Source of the DNA: Oscillospiraceae bacterium | GTDB lineage: Bacteria; Bacillota; Clostridia; Oscillospirales; Oscillospiraceae | Length of the DNA stretch: 11,786 nucleotides | Assembly (NCBI GenBank): GCA_016296565.1 | Contig: JAEDJB010000054.1 | Coordinates: 1-11,786, forward strand | Reading direction: 5' to 3' | Notes under the pieces: generated by a model | What the model saw: only the letters and a program-made list of their open reading frames with translations | Told to the model about the DNA's origin: nothing | Database searches by the model: none | Position numbers and translations under genes: made by a program | Part shown: positions 1-7,107 of the stretch, one piece after another | Numbering within the stretch: position 1 is the first letter of the stretch | Layout: every line of letters begins with the position of its first letter

Positions 1-402
1 ATGCAGGTCTACCGGGCCAGCGGCGCCGGCGGCCAGCACGTCAACAAGACCTCCTCCGCCGTCCGTCTGATCCATATCCCCACCGGCGTTGTGGTCTCCT
101 GCCAGACCGAGCGCAGCCAGTTCCAGAACAAGGACAACTGCATGAAGATGCTCCGGGCCAAGCTGGTGGAGCTGCAGATGCAGGAAAAGGCGGAGAAGAT
201 CTCCGACCTGAAAGGCGTGCAGCTGAAGATCGAATGGGGTAGCCAGATCCGCTCCTACGTCTTTATGCCCTATACCCTGGTGAAGGACACCCGCACCGCC
301 TACGAGACCAGCAACGTAAACGCCGTCATGGACGGCGACCTGGACGGCTTCATCAACGCCTACCTCACCGCCCAGGCCACCGGCGTCTGGGCCTCCAAAT
401 AA
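1..402 (+). CDS. prfB: Peptide chain release factor 2, C-terminal part (5' end outside window)
   Basis: This is the C-terminal 133 residues of a class I release factor, which recognises UGA/UAA in the ribosomal A site and triggers hydrolysis of peptidyl-tRNA. The catalytic GGQ motif is at residues 10-12 of the fragment within SGAGGQHVNKT. The tail (WGSQIRSYV, then KDTRTAYETSN and VMDGDLDGFI) is typical of RF2 rather than RF1. Full-length RF2 is about 325-370 residues, so the N-terminal domain and the stop-codon recognition domain lie upstream of the window. The ATG at position 1 aligns with an internal residue just before the GGQ loop and is very unlikely to be the real start. In many bacteria prfB carries a programmed +1 frameshift near its 5' end; that region is not visible here. 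The stop codon is followed after about 28 nt by an intrinsic terminator, so this is the last gene of its transcript. Confidence 0.95.
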   Translation: MQVYRASGAGGQHVNKTSSAVRLIHIPTGVVVSCQTERSQFQNKDNCMKMLRAKLVELQMQEKAEKISDLKGVQLKIEWGSQIRSYVFMPYTLVKDTRTAYETSNVNAVMDGDLDGFINAYLTAQATGVWASK

Positions 403-430
403 GCAGGCCCATTGTTATTTTTCCACAACC

Positions 431-475
431 AGAGCGCCTTTTGGCTCCCGCCAAAGGGCGCTCTGCTTATTTTTC
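431..475 (+). terminator. Intrinsic terminator after prfB
   Basis: A 14-bp stem (431-444 with 451-464, one G-U pair) encloses the loop CTCCCG. It is followed by a T-rich stretch, GCTTATTTTT. It ends the prfB transcript and insulates the promoter that starts about 20 nt later. Confidence 0.9.
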
Positions 476-495
476 GACAGACTGTCCTAAATAGC

Positions 496-524
496 TTGAC
501 TTTTCTCCTTTCCGGTGTTAAAGT
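496..524 (+). promoter_or_regulatory. Sigma-A-type promoter for the sodium:solute symporter
   Basis: The -35 box TTGACT (496-501) and the -10 box TAAAGT (519-524) are separated by exactly 17 nt. The TG of an extended -10 (TGT) directly precedes the -10 box. The predicted transcript start, near 531, leaves a leader of about 30 nt before the GTG at 563. It also makes the upstream in-frame GTG at 515 impossible as a start, because that codon lies inside the promoter. Confidence 0.75.
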
Positions 525-549
525 TGGAAAGCACTAAAGATTCTCGAAT

Positions 550-555
550 GGAGGT
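550..555 (+). promoter_or_regulatory. Ribosome binding site that sets the symporter start
   Basis: GGAGGT lies 7 nt upstream of the GTG at 563. It overlaps the in-frame ATG at 548-550, so that ATG cannot be the start used. Confidence 0.8.
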
Positions 556-562
556 CCTTTTC

Positions 563-2101
563 GTGAAACTCATATTACTGATCCTATACTTCGCCATCAT
601 GGTGTGTATCGGCATCTACTGCCGGAAGCACGCCACCGATGTCAACGGATTTGTCCTGGGCGGCCGGTCCGTGGGCCCCTGGCTCACCGCCTTTGCCTAT
701 GGCACGTCCTACTTCTCCGCCGTGGTCTTCGTGGGCTACGCCGGCCAGTTTGGCTGGAAATACGGCATCGCCGCCACCTGGGCAGGTATCGGCAACGCCA
801 TCATCGGTTCCCTGCTGGCCTGGGCCGTTCTGGGCCGCCGGACCCGCATCATGACCCAGCATTTTAACTCCGCCACCATGCCTCAGTTCTTTGGGCAGCG
901 GTTCCAGAGCAAGAGTTTGAAGATCGGGGCTTCCATCATCGTTTTCGTCTTCCTGATCCCTTACACCGCTTCCCTCTTTAACGGCCTGTCCCGTCTGTTC
1001 GGCATGGCGTTCAACATCGACTACACCGTCTGTATCGTCCTCATGGGTGTGCTGACAGGCATCTACGTTATCGCCGGCGGCTACATGGCCACGGCCATCA
1101 ACGACTTCATCCAGGGCTGCGTCATGCTGGTGGGTATCTGCGTGGTCATCGGCGCGGTGCTGAACAGCCAGGGCGGCTTCATGGAGGCCCTGCGCGGCCT
1201 GGCCCAGGTCTCCGACCCGGAGATGGTCAACGGCGAGGTGCCCGGTATCTTCGCCTCCTTCTTCGGCCCTGACCCCATTAATCTGGTGGGCGTGATCATC
1301 CTCACCAGTTTGGGTACCTGGGGTCTGCCCCAGATGGTCCAGAAGTTCTACGCCATCAAGTCCGAGCAGGCCATCCACAAGGGCACCATCATCTCCACCC
1401 TCTTCGCCTTTGTGGTTGCCGGCGGCTGCTACTTCCTGGGCGGCTTCGGTCGGCTGTTCTCCGACAAGATCGACATTGCCGCCAACGGCTACGACTCCGT
1501 CATCCCTGCCATGCTCTCCGGCCTGCCGGAGCTGCTCATCGCCGTGGTGGTGATTCTGGTCCTCTCCGCCTCTATGTCCACCCTGTCCTCCCTGGTCATT
1601 GCCTCCTCCTCCACCCTGACCATTGACCTGCTGAAGGACAACGTCATCAAGAATATGAGCGACAAGAAGTCCGTGTTCATCATGCGCTGCTTCATCGTGG
1701 TGTTCGTGGTGATCTCCATGATTATCGCCATCGTCCAGTACAAGCAGTCCATCAGCTTCATCGCACAGCTCATGGGCGTGTCCTGGGGCGCTCTGGCCGG
1801 CGCCTTCCTGGCTCCCTTCCTCTATGGTCTGTACTGGAAGAAGGTCACCAAGGCCGCTTGCTGGGTGAACTTCGTCTTTGGCGCCGGCATCATGGTTCTG
1901 AACCTGGCCTGTCGCTCCGCCTTCCCCACCCTGCTCCAGTCCCCCATCAACTGCGGCGCTTTCGCCATGCTGGCCGGTCTGATTATCGTGCCGGTGGTTA
2001 GTGTCTTCACCAAGAAGCCAGATCAAACGATGGTGGAGGAAGCCTTCGCCTGCTACGACAAGAAGGCTCCCGTTGCCCAAAAGAATGCCCTGAGCGACTG
2101 A
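563..2101 (+). CDS. Sodium:solute symporter (SSS family) permease
   Basis: This is a 512-residue integral membrane protein with about 13 hydrophobic segments, the usual size and build of the SSS (PutP/PanF-like) family, which couples Na+ entry to solute uptake. Visible family features are the early NGFVLGGRS loop (28-36), a PWLTAFAYGTSYFSAVVFVGYAG-type first helical repeat (39-61), GGYMATAINDFIQG (172-185), and LSASMSTLSS (334-343), which corresponds to the Na+-site segment of PutP. The GTG start at 563 is chosen because GGAGGT sits 7 nt before it and because an earlier in-frame GTG lies within the promoter. The gene appears monocistronic, with its own promoter and a downstream hairpin. The substrate cannot be read from the sequence; amino acids, short organic acids or aromatic acids are all possible. 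Proximity to an aromatic 2-oxoacid operon is suggestive only, because that operon is on the other strand and separately terminated. Confidence 0.9.
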   Translation: MKLILLILYFAIMVCIGIYCRKHATDVNGFVLGGRSVGPWLTAFAYGTSYFSAVVFVGYAGQFGWKYGIAATWAGIGNAIIGSLLAWAVLGRRTRIMTQHFNSATMPQFFGQRFQSKSLKIGASIIVFVFLIPYTASLFNGLSRLFGMAFNIDYTVCIVLMGVLTGIYVIAGGYMATAINDFIQGCVMLVGICVVIGAVLNSQGGFMEALRGLAQVSDPEMVNGEVPGIFASFFGPDPINLVGVIILTSLGTWGLPQMVQKFYAIKSEQAIHKGTIISTLFAFVVAGGCYFLGGFGRLFSDKIDIAANGYDSVIPAMLSGLPELLIAVVVILVLSASMSTLSSLVIASSSTLTIDLLKDNVIKNMSDKKSVFIMRCFIVVFVVISMIIAIVQYKQSISFIAQLMGVSWGALAGAFLAPFLYGLYWKKVTKAACWVNFVFGAGIMVLNLACRSAFPTLLQSPINCGAFAMLAGLIIVPVVSVFTKKPDQTMVEEAFACYDKKAPVAQKNALSD

Positions 2102-2123
2102 CGCTCCTAATTTGATTTTTCTC

Positions 2124-2164
2124 AAGACGCAGCCCCTGCCGGAACCCGGCGGGGGCTACGTCTT
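2124..2164 (+). terminator. Hairpin after the symporter gene, probable terminator
   Basis: A 12-bp GC-rich stem (2131-2142 with 2146-2157, one G-U pair, loop AAC) is extended by an outer AAGACG/CGTCTT helix (2124-2129 with 2159-2164) across one mismatch. A long T tract is missing (only TCTTTACA follows), so efficiency is uncertain. The position right after the stop codon and before a new promoter supports a terminator role. Confidence 0.6.
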
Positions 2165-2191
2165 TACAAACAAGGGGTTCTGGTATAGTAT
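2163..2191 (+). promoter_or_regulatory. Promoter for the small cysteine-containing protein gene
   Basis: TTTACA (2163-2168, 5/6 match to the -35 consensus) is followed after 17 nt by TAGTAT (2186-2191). An overlapping alternative is TATAGT at 2184-2189, preceded by TGG as an extended -10. The -35 box abuts the preceding terminator hairpin. Confidence 0.6.
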
Positions 2192-2236
2192 GAAACCCGT
2201 AAGAGAACGCCATTTGCTGAGAAAGGATGAAACACC

Positions 2237-2599
2237 ATGACACAGAACGTAAAAGATTTTACCATGGAAAAGGTCAAGGAACTGATGTCTGTCTCCTCCT
2301 GCTGCGCAGAGGCCAAGCAGGCCGCCCAGAACTGGCTGGACGCCTTGGGAACCGACCAGGAAGCAGCCCAGACCAAGGCTCTCATTGCCGAGCTGGAGGA
2401 GGATATCACCACCGTTGACGGGCTCATCGCCTTCGCCGAATCCGAGGCCGGGGCCAAGGTGTTCGGAGCGGAAATGGCCAAGGGCCTGGCCGCTCACGGC
2501 CGGGAGATCAAGGCCGCCGGGGCCAAGTACTGCGACTGCCCCGCCTGCGCTGCCTCCGCCGCGATCCTGGAGAAGAAGGCAGAGCTGCTGGGAGAATAA
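2237..2599 (+). CDS. Small conserved-looking protein with CC and CxCxxC motifs, function unknown
   Basis: This is a 120-residue, acidic, alanine-rich, predicted all-helical soluble protein without signal peptide or membrane segment. It carries a CC pair at residues 22-23 (SSCCAEAKQAAQNWLD) and C99-x-C101-x2-C104 (YCDCPAC) near the C-terminus, an arrangement that could bind a metal ion or form redox disulfides. The start is supported by AAAGGA 9 nt upstream and by the promoter in front of it; a later ATG at residue 10 has no ribosome site. I recall that short proteins of this type in gut Clostridia are sometimes labelled 'molecular chaperone Hsp90'. Nothing in the sequence resembles Hsp90 (no GHKL ATPase motifs, about a fifth of the size), so that name should not be carried over. 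It is transcribed alone and stops at a bidirectional terminator. Confidence 0.85.
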   Translation: MTQNVKDFTMEKVKELMSVSSCCAEAKQAAQNWLDALGTDQEAAQTKALIAELEEDITTVDGLIAFAESEAGAKVFGAEMAKGLAAHGREIKAAGAKYCDCPACAASAAILEKKAELLGE

Positions 2600-2620
2600 C
2601 CTGCCATCCCGCTGCAAAAC

Positions 2621-2662
2621 AACAGCCCGGCACCAAACATGGTGCCGGGCTGTTTGCTTTTC
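2621..2662. terminator. Bidirectional intrinsic terminator between convergent genes
   Basis: A perfect 14-bp stem (AACAGCCCGGCACC at 2621-2634 with 2641-2654) encloses the loop AAACAT. On the plus strand it is followed by TGCTTTTCGTTTCTT; on the minus strand it is followed by GTTTTGC. It lies between the convergent small cysteine-containing gene and iorB and probably serves both. Confidence 0.9.
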
Positions 2663-2667
2663 GTTTC

Positions 2668-3243
2668 TTATCCCTGCTGTCCCAGGGCAAAGGCTTTCTT
2701 GTTCAGCTCCAGGACCTTGGGAGGCACGTTGGCCTCCAGGGAGGCCTGCCAGGCCTCGGGGGCGATGTCAGGGAAGTAGTGGGACAGGCGGCCCATGAGG
2801 ACCATGTTCACCGCCTTGGAGGACCCAGCCTCTTCCGCCAGGGCCAGGCAGTCCATGGCGTCCACCTGGATGCCCTTGGCCCGCATCTTCTCCACCAGGT
2901 TCTCCGGGTACTTGGCCAGGCCCGCAATGACGGGCATGGGCTCCATCTGCTGGGTGTTGGTGACGATGCGGCCGGTGGGCTTTAAGTACTCAATCCACCG
3001 GGCGGCCTCCAGCAGCTCAAAGGAGACGATGTAGTCGGCCTCTCCCTTGTCGATGATGGGAGAGTAGACCTTGTCGCCGAAGCGCACGTAGGTGACCACG
3101 CTGCCGCCCCGCTGGCTCATTCCGTGGACCTCCGAAACCTTCACGTCATACCCGGCGTTCACCAGCAGGTGGCCCAGCATCTTGGAGGCCAGAAGGGAGC
3201 CCTGGCCGCCTACGCCGACGATCATAATATTGACAGTTTCCAT
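2668..3243 (-). CDS. iorB: Indolepyruvate ferredoxin oxidoreductase, beta subunit
   Basis: This is the 191-residue gamma/beta-type subunit of the cytoplasmic, oxygen-sensitive 2-oxoacid:ferredoxin oxidoreductase that acts on arylpyruvates. Visible family motifs are GVGGQGSLLAS (10-20), close to the N-terminus as expected, and EVHGMSQRGGSV (38-49), the segment that in this superfamily helps bind CoA and the oxoacid. The usual length is 190-200 residues. The start is ATG at 3243, because AGGAGG (3253-3258, minus) lies 9 nt upstream; a longer reading frame running into the end of iorA has no ribosome site. The Shine-Dalgarno overlaps the iorA stop codon and the gap between the two genes is 14 nt, so translation is probably coupled. 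It is the last gene of the ligase-yerC-iorA-iorB operon and ends at a strong hairpin. Related 2-oxoacid oxidoreductase gamma subunits are the alternative, but the neighbouring iorA settles the call. Confidence 0.93.
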   Translation of the reverse strand: METVNIMIVGVGGQGSLLASKMLGHLLVNAGYDVKVSEVHGMSQRGGSVVTYVRFGDKVYSPIIDKGEADYIVSFELLEAARWIEYLKPTGRIVTNTQQMEPMPVIAGLAKYPENLVEKMRAKGIQVDAMDCLALAEEAGSSKAVNMVLMGRLSHYFPDIAPEAWQASLEANVPPKVLELNKKAFALGQQG

Positions 3244-3257
3244 TCCTCTTCTCCTCC

Positions 3258-4985
3258 TTATACGATCAGCGCGTCCCGGTGGCACATCTGCATGCACACC
3301 TGGCAGCCCACGCATTGGGTCCGGTCAATTTCCGCCTTGCCGTCCCGCAGACTCAGGGCGGGGCAGCCGATCTTCATGCACAGGCTGCAGCCGTTGCACT
3401 TGTCCAGGTCCACCACCAGAGGCGGCGCCTTCTTCACGCTCTTGAGCATGACGCAGGGGCGGCGGGAGATAATCACCGAGGGCTCCTCAGCGGCCAGCTC
3501 CTCCTTCAGGACTTTATCCACTTCCTTCAGCTGGTTTGGGTCCACCACCCGCACCCGCCGGAAGCCCACCGCATGGCACAGGGCCTCCAGGTCGATCTGC
3601 CCGGCAGGCTCTCCCCGGAGGTTCTTTCCGGTGGTGGGATTCTGCTGGTGGCCAGTCATGCCGGTGATGGAGTTATCCAGAATAATCACCGTGGAGTTGC
3701 TCCGGTTATAGGCAATGTCCGCGATGCCGGTGATGCCCGAGTGGGCAAAGGTGGAGTCGCCGATCACTGCTACGCTGTGCTTTTCGTGCTCCGCGCCCCC
3801 GGCCAGGTTAAAGCCGTGGAGGCCGGAACAGGACGCGCCCATGCAGATGTTCAGATCCAGAGCGTTGAGGGGGGGCATGACACCCAGGGTGTAGCAGCCG
3901 ATATCCCCGTAGACCATGCACTTATTTTTGGACAGGGTGTAGAACACGCCCCGGTGGGGACATCCGGCGCACATCACCGGGGGACGGCCGGGAACGTCAT
4001 CCTCCAGGGTCAGGGTGGGCTTGGGGTCCCGGCCCAGGCACTGGGCAATGCGGCCCTGGGTCAGCTCATCCACCAGGGGGATGACCTCCTTGCCGGTGAC
4101 GGCCACACCGATCTGGCGGCAGTGGGTCTCGATGATGGGTTCCAGCTCCTCCACCACCAGGATTTTATCCACCTGGGCGGCGAAGTCTTTGATCTTTTTC
4201 ACCGGCATGGGCCAGGAGAGGCCCAGCTTCAGGACGCTGGCCTGCTCTCCGAAGACCTCCCGCACATACTGGTAGCTGGTGGAGGAGGTGATGATGCCCA
4301 GGGACCGGTCAGCCCCCAGCTCCATCCGGTTCAGATCCGTGGTCTCGGCCAGTTCTGTCATGGCCCGGGTGCGCTCTTCCACCCGGTAGTGGGCTTTCAG
4401 GGAGTTGGTGGTCATCATGACCCGCTCCGGGTTCTTCTCATAGGGCTTTCTGGGCACCTCTGTGCGCTCCCCCTGCACCACAATGCTCTGGGAGTGGGAG
4501 ATGCGGGTGCACATGCGCACCAGGACGGGGGTGTGATATTCCTCCGAGAGCTGGAAGGCCCGCTTGGTGAAGTCCAGGGCCTCCTGGGAGTCCGAGGGCT
4601 CCAGCATGGGGACCTTGGCGGCCACGGCGTAGTGGCGGGAGTCCTGCTCGTTCTGGGAGGAGAACATGCCCGGGTCGTCGGCCACGCAGATGACCAGGCC
4701 GGCCTCCACCCCCTGGTAGGAGATGGTGAAGAGGGGGTCCGCCGCCACGTTCAGGCCCACATGCTTCATGCAGCAGGCAGCTCGCTTGCCGCCCACCGCC
4801 GCCCCGTGGGCAACCTCCAGGGCCACCTTTTCGTTGGGGGCCCACTCGCAGTAGATCTCCGGGTACTTGGCAGCTTCCTCCGTGATCTCCGTGCTGGGGG
4901 TGCCGGGGTAGCTGGAGATCACGCCGCACCCGGCCTCATACAGTCCGCGGGCAACCGCCTTGTTGCCCAACATCAGTTCTTTCAT
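3258..4985 (-). CDS. iorA: Indolepyruvate ferredoxin oxidoreductase, alpha subunit
   Basis: This is the 575-residue catalytic subunit. With IorB it converts indolepyruvate, phenylpyruvate or 4-hydroxyphenylpyruvate plus CoA to the arylacetyl-CoA and CO2, reducing ferredoxin. From the N-terminus it has the pyrimidine-binding half (GNKAVARGLYEAG at 7-19, SSYPGTPSTEI at 24-34, conserved E52), the family signature CAGCPHRG (339-346), the thiamine-diphosphate/Mg2+ motif GDSTFAHSG (409-417) with downstream ILDN (435-438), and two C-terminal [4Fe-4S] sites. Those sites are C530-x2-C533-x2-C536-x4-C541 and C558-x2-C561-x2-C564-x3-C568. All iron-sulfur cysteines are present and the length is normal, so the enzyme looks intact. 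One small oddity is that the residue after the last cysteine is His where Pro is usual. The start ATG at 4985 has GGAGG (4991-4995) 5 nt upstream. In amino acid fermenters this enzyme serves aromatic amino acid catabolism; it can also run in the reductive direction. Confidence 0.96.
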   Translation of the reverse strand: MKELMLGNKAVARGLYEAGCGVISSYPGTPSTEITEEAAKYPEIYCEWAPNEKVALEVAHGAAVGGKRAACCMKHVGLNVAADPLFTISYQGVEAGLVICVADDPGMFSSQNEQDSRHYAVAAKVPMLEPSDSQEALDFTKRAFQLSEEYHTPVLVRMCTRISHSQSIVVQGERTEVPRKPYEKNPERVMMTTNSLKAHYRVEERTRAMTELAETTDLNRMELGADRSLGIITSSTSYQYVREVFGEQASVLKLGLSWPMPVKKIKDFAAQVDKILVVEELEPIIETHCRQIGVAVTGKEVIPLVDELTQGRIAQCLGRDPKPTLTLEDDVPGRPPVMCAGCPHRGVFYTLSKNKCMVYGDIGCYTLGVMPPLNALDLNICMGASCSGLHGFNLAGGAEHEKHSVAVIGDSTFAHSGITGIADIAYNRSNSTVIILDNSITGMTGHQQNPTTGKNLRGEPAGQIDLEALCHAVGFRRVRVVDPNQLKEVDKVLKEELAAEEPSVIISRRPCVMLKSVKKAPPLVVDLDKCNGCSLCMKIGCPALSLRDGKAEIDRTQCVGCQVCMQMCHRDALIV

Positions 4986-5012
4986 TCTGTCCTCCGTGGG
5001 TTTTGTCTTGTG

Positions 5013-5330
5013 TCAGCCCTGGCTCTGGGGGTCCTCCCCCTCCTCCTGGGCCACCCGGTCCATAATCTCCGCCATGGTCCCTGTGCCGTAGTTCAGCACC
5101 CGGTTGACCCGGCTGACCGTGGCGGAGCTTGCGCCGGTTTCACTGAGAATGGTGGTGTATACCTTGCCTGCATGGAGCATTTTTGCCACATCAAACCGCT
5201 GTTCCATCGCGCGCAGCTCGGTCACCGCGCAAAGGTCGTCAAAGAACTGGCAGCACTCCTCCACAGACTGCAGAGATACAATGTGCCGGTACAGCTCCAG
5301 GCTTCTCTCCTTCTTGTTGGCTTTGGGCAT
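5013..5330 (-). CDS. yerC: YerC/YecD-family TrpR-like transcriptional regulator
   Basis: This is a 105-residue helical DNA-binding protein of the TrpR superfamily. Family marks are the N-terminal LELYRHIVSLQSVEEC segment (11-26), the FFDDLCAVTELRAMEQRFDVAKML core (29-52), and the helix-turn-helix, roughly TTILSETGASSATVSRVNRVLNYG (59-82), in which GASSATVSR is the recognition portion. The C-terminus is short and acidic. In E. coli TrpR the tryptophan-bound dimer represses trp genes; the ligand and targets of YerC proteins are not well established. The ATG at 5330 has GGAG in GAAAGGAG about 10 nt upstream. The gene sits inside the aromatic operon, 48 nt after the ligase and 27 nt before iorA, so it is probably co-transcribed. 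Local or autogenous control by an aromatic amino acid is an inference. Confidence 0.9.
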   Translation of the reverse strand: MPKANKKERSLELYRHIVSLQSVEECCQFFDDLCAVTELRAMEQRFDVAKMLHAGKVYTTILSETGASSATVSRVNRVLNYGTGTMAEIMDRVAQEEGEDPQSQG

Positions 5331-5356
5331 TTCAGGTTCGCTCCTTTCCTGCTGCC

Positions 5357-5373
5357 CCCGGCGTTCTGCCGGG
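5357..5373 (-). other. Small GC hairpin between ligase and yerC
   Basis: CCCGGC (5357-5362) and GCCGGG (5368-5373) form a 6-bp stem with a 5-nt loop in the 48-nt gap. On the transcribed (minus) strand no T tract follows, so it is not a convincing terminator. It could act as an mRNA stability or processing element that sets different levels for the ligase and the downstream genes. Confidence 0.45.
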
Positions 5374-5378
5374 CTCCG

Positions 5379-7013
5379 TCAGCTTCTGTTCTGCTGGGCC
5401 ACCAAGCAGTCCGCGCCGTACCGCTTGCGCAGAACGGGCTTTTCGATCTTACCGGTGGCGTTGCGGGGAATCTCTGCGAAAATAATCTTCTTGGGCCGCT
5501 TGTACCGGGGCAGATCCAGGCAGAAGTCGTTGATCTCCTCCTCGGTGCAGGTCATGCCCTCCTTGATCTCGATGATGGCGCCGCAGATTTCGCCCAGGCG
5601 GCGGTCCGGCAGGCCGATGACGGCCACGTCCTTCACCTTGTCGTAGGCCCGGAGGAAGTCCTCGATCTGGACGGGGTAGATGTTCTCGCCGCCGGAAATG
5701 ACCACGTCCTTCTTCCGGTCCACCAGGAAGATGAAGCCGTCCTCATCCTGCATGGCCATGTCGCCGGTGTAGAGCCAGCCGTCCTTCAGGACCTCTGCGG
5801 TGGCCTCGGGGTTATTGTAGTAGCAGGTCATGACGCCGGGACCCTTGACGCACAGCTCGCCCACGTCTCCCTGGGCCACAGGCTGGTTCTGCTCGTCCAC
5901 AATCTTCACCTCCCAGCGATAGCCGGGAATGCCGATGGCGCCCACCTTGTGGATGTTGTCCAGACCCAGGTGGACACAGCCCGGGCCGGTGGACTCGGAC
6001 AGGCCGTAGTTGGTGTCGTACAGGTGGTGGGGGAAGTATTCCTTCCACCGGCGGATCAGGGAGGGGGGCACCGGCTGAGCGCCGATGTGCATCAGCTTCC
6101 ACTGGTCCAGCTTGTAGTCAGACAGCTTCACATCTCCCCGGTCCAGGGCGTCCAGGATCTCCTGGGCCCAGGGCACCAGCAGCCAGACCAGGGTGCACTG
6201 CTCGTCGGAAATGGCTTTCAGGATGATGTCCGGGGTGGTCCCCTTCAGCAGCACCGCCTTGCCGCCGGCAAAGAGACTGCCCATCCAGTGGAACTTGGCG
6301 CCGGTGTGGTACAGGGGCGGGATGCACAGGAACACGTCGTCGTGGCCAATGCGGTGGTGCTTCTGCTCCATCTCCGCTGCCTGGGTCAGGCTGCGGTGCT
6401 TATGTAAAATGGCCTTGGGGAAGCCGGTGGTGCCGGAGGAGAAGTAGATGGCGCCGTCGTCGTCGTCGGTAATCAGCACCTGGGGCGGCGCGGAGGAGCA
6501 GTCAGCGGACAGCTCCCGGTAGCTCTCGGCAAAGGTGGGGCAGTTGTCGCCCACATAAATGAGCAGGCGGCCCTTGCTGAGCTTGTCCGCGATGCTCTCA
6601 ATGCGCCCGATAAACTCCGGGCCAAAGACCAGCACCTGGACCTCAGCCAGGTCCGCGCAGTACTGGATTTCGTCGGCGGAGTAGCGGAAGTTGAAGGGCA
6701 CCGCCAGGGCGCCGGTCTTTAAAATACCGAAGTAGATGGGCAGCCATTCCAGACAGTTGTACATGAGGATGGCCACCTTATCCCCCTTCTTCACGCCCCG
6801 GGAGATGAGCATGTTGGCGAAACGGTTGGCTTTTTCATTGAACACGTTCCAGGTGATCTCCCGGCGGTAGGGCTCGTCGGTGGTGGGCTGGATCAGGTCA
6901 TAGTCCTTCCAGGTCATCCGGCGGGTGTCCTTCATCTCCGGGTTCAGCTCGACCAGGGCGGTCTCATTGCCATAGAGTTTTACATTGCGTTCCAAAAAAT
7001 CAATGACAGGCAT
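5379..7013 (-). CDS. AMP-forming acyl/aryl-CoA ligase (ANL superfamily)
   Basis: This is a 544-residue cytoplasmic enzyme that activates a carboxylic acid with ATP to an acyl-adenylate and then forms the CoA thioester. All core motifs are intact: the phosphate-binding loop SSGTTGFPK (192-200), YGLSES (336-341), YTGD (415-418), the hinge/A8 region DRKKDVVISGGENIYP (432-447), and PRNATGKIEK (516-525) with catalytic Lys at 522. The ATG at 7013 is preferred because AAAGGA (7023-7028) is 9 nt upstream; the in-frame TTG at 7022 touches the ribosome site. The ligase is the first gene of an operon with a TrpR-like regulator and iorAB, so an arylacetate such as indoleacetate or phenylacetate is a reasonable substrate guess. 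Medium- or long-chain fatty acids and O-succinylbenzoate- or crotonobetaine-like acids cannot be excluded from sequence alone. An insertion at about 23-52 (acidic and basic residues with Pro) departs from the compact N-terminus of many homologues. Confidence 0.92.
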   Translation of the reverse strand: MPVIDFLERNVKLYGNETALVELNPEMKDTRRMTWKDYDLIQPTTDEPYRREITWNVFNEKANRFANMLISRGVKKGDKVAILMYNCLEWLPIYFGILKTGALAVPFNFRYSADEIQYCADLAEVQVLVFGPEFIGRIESIADKLSKGRLLIYVGDNCPTFAESYRELSADCSSAPPQVLITDDDDGAIYFSSGTTGFPKAILHKHRSLTQAAEMEQKHHRIGHDDVFLCIPPLYHTGAKFHWMGSLFAGGKAVLLKGTTPDIILKAISDEQCTLVWLLVPWAQEILDALDRGDVKLSDYKLDQWKLMHIGAQPVPPSLIRRWKEYFPHHLYDTNYGLSESTGPGCVHLGLDNIHKVGAIGIPGYRWEVKIVDEQNQPVAQGDVGELCVKGPGVMTCYYNNPEATAEVLKDGWLYTGDMAMQDEDGFIFLVDRKKDVVISGGENIYPVQIEDFLRAYDKVKDVAVIGLPDRRLGEICGAIIEIKEGMTCTEEEINDFCLDLPRYKRPKKIIFAEIPRNATGKIEKPVLRKRYGADCLVAQQNRS

Positions 7014-7022
7014 GTGTGACAA

Positions 7023-7028
7023 TCCTTT
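7023..7028 (-). promoter_or_regulatory. Ribosome binding site that sets the ligase start
   Basis: On the minus strand AAAGGA is 9 nt before the ATG at 7013. The alternative TTG at 7022 would directly abut it, which rules that codon out. Confidence 0.75.
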
Positions 7029-7031
7029 CTT

Positions 7032-7098
7032 ACCCTGTTGAATGGCGATATCTTATATGGACAAAAAGCGAAACTTTACAGCTTTAAACATTCAGGGT
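7032..7098 (-). promoter_or_regulatory. Foldable 5' leader of the ligase-yerC-iorAB mRNA
   Basis: In the leader RNA ACCCTG (7098-7093) can pair with CAGGGT (7037-7032). AATG (7092-7089) can pair with CATT (7044-7041), leaving a 3-nt bulge. An inner AAAGC/GCTTT helix (7065-7069 with 7081-7085) fits inside. The closing stem ends only a few nucleotides before the Shine-Dalgarno, so folding could affect translation. No known riboswitch or T-box signature was recognised. Confidence 0.4.
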
Positions 7099-7107
7099 AT
7101 CAGATAT

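Noticed and set aside
515..562. Upstream GTG (515) and ATG (548) as starts for the symporter
   Set aside because: The GTG lies within the promoter (-10 box at 519-524) and the ATG overlaps the ribosome site GGAGGT. The GTG at 563 has correct spacing and gives a family-like N-terminus.
2237..2599. Annotation of the small protein as Hsp90
   Set aside because: It is only 120 residues and lacks the ATPase motifs and the middle domain of Hsp90.
3244..3315. An N-terminal extension of iorB into the end of iorA
   Set aside because: The family N-terminus begins at METVNIMIVGVGGQG, and AGGAGG is placed 9 nt before that ATG.
3279..6407. A plus-strand open frame of more than 1000 codons, antisense to iorA, yerC and the ligase
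   Set aside because: It is a mirror of GC-rich codon usage in real minus-strand genes. The translation is low-complexity (His, Gly, Leu, Val and Gln rich) with no domain, and it crosses several genuine gene boundaries.
7014..7101. T-box or known riboswitch in the leader of the aromatic operon
   Set aside because: There is no T-box core (TGGNACCGCG-like) sequence, no terminator/antiterminator pair and no recognisable riboswitch core; only a simple bulged stem is visible.
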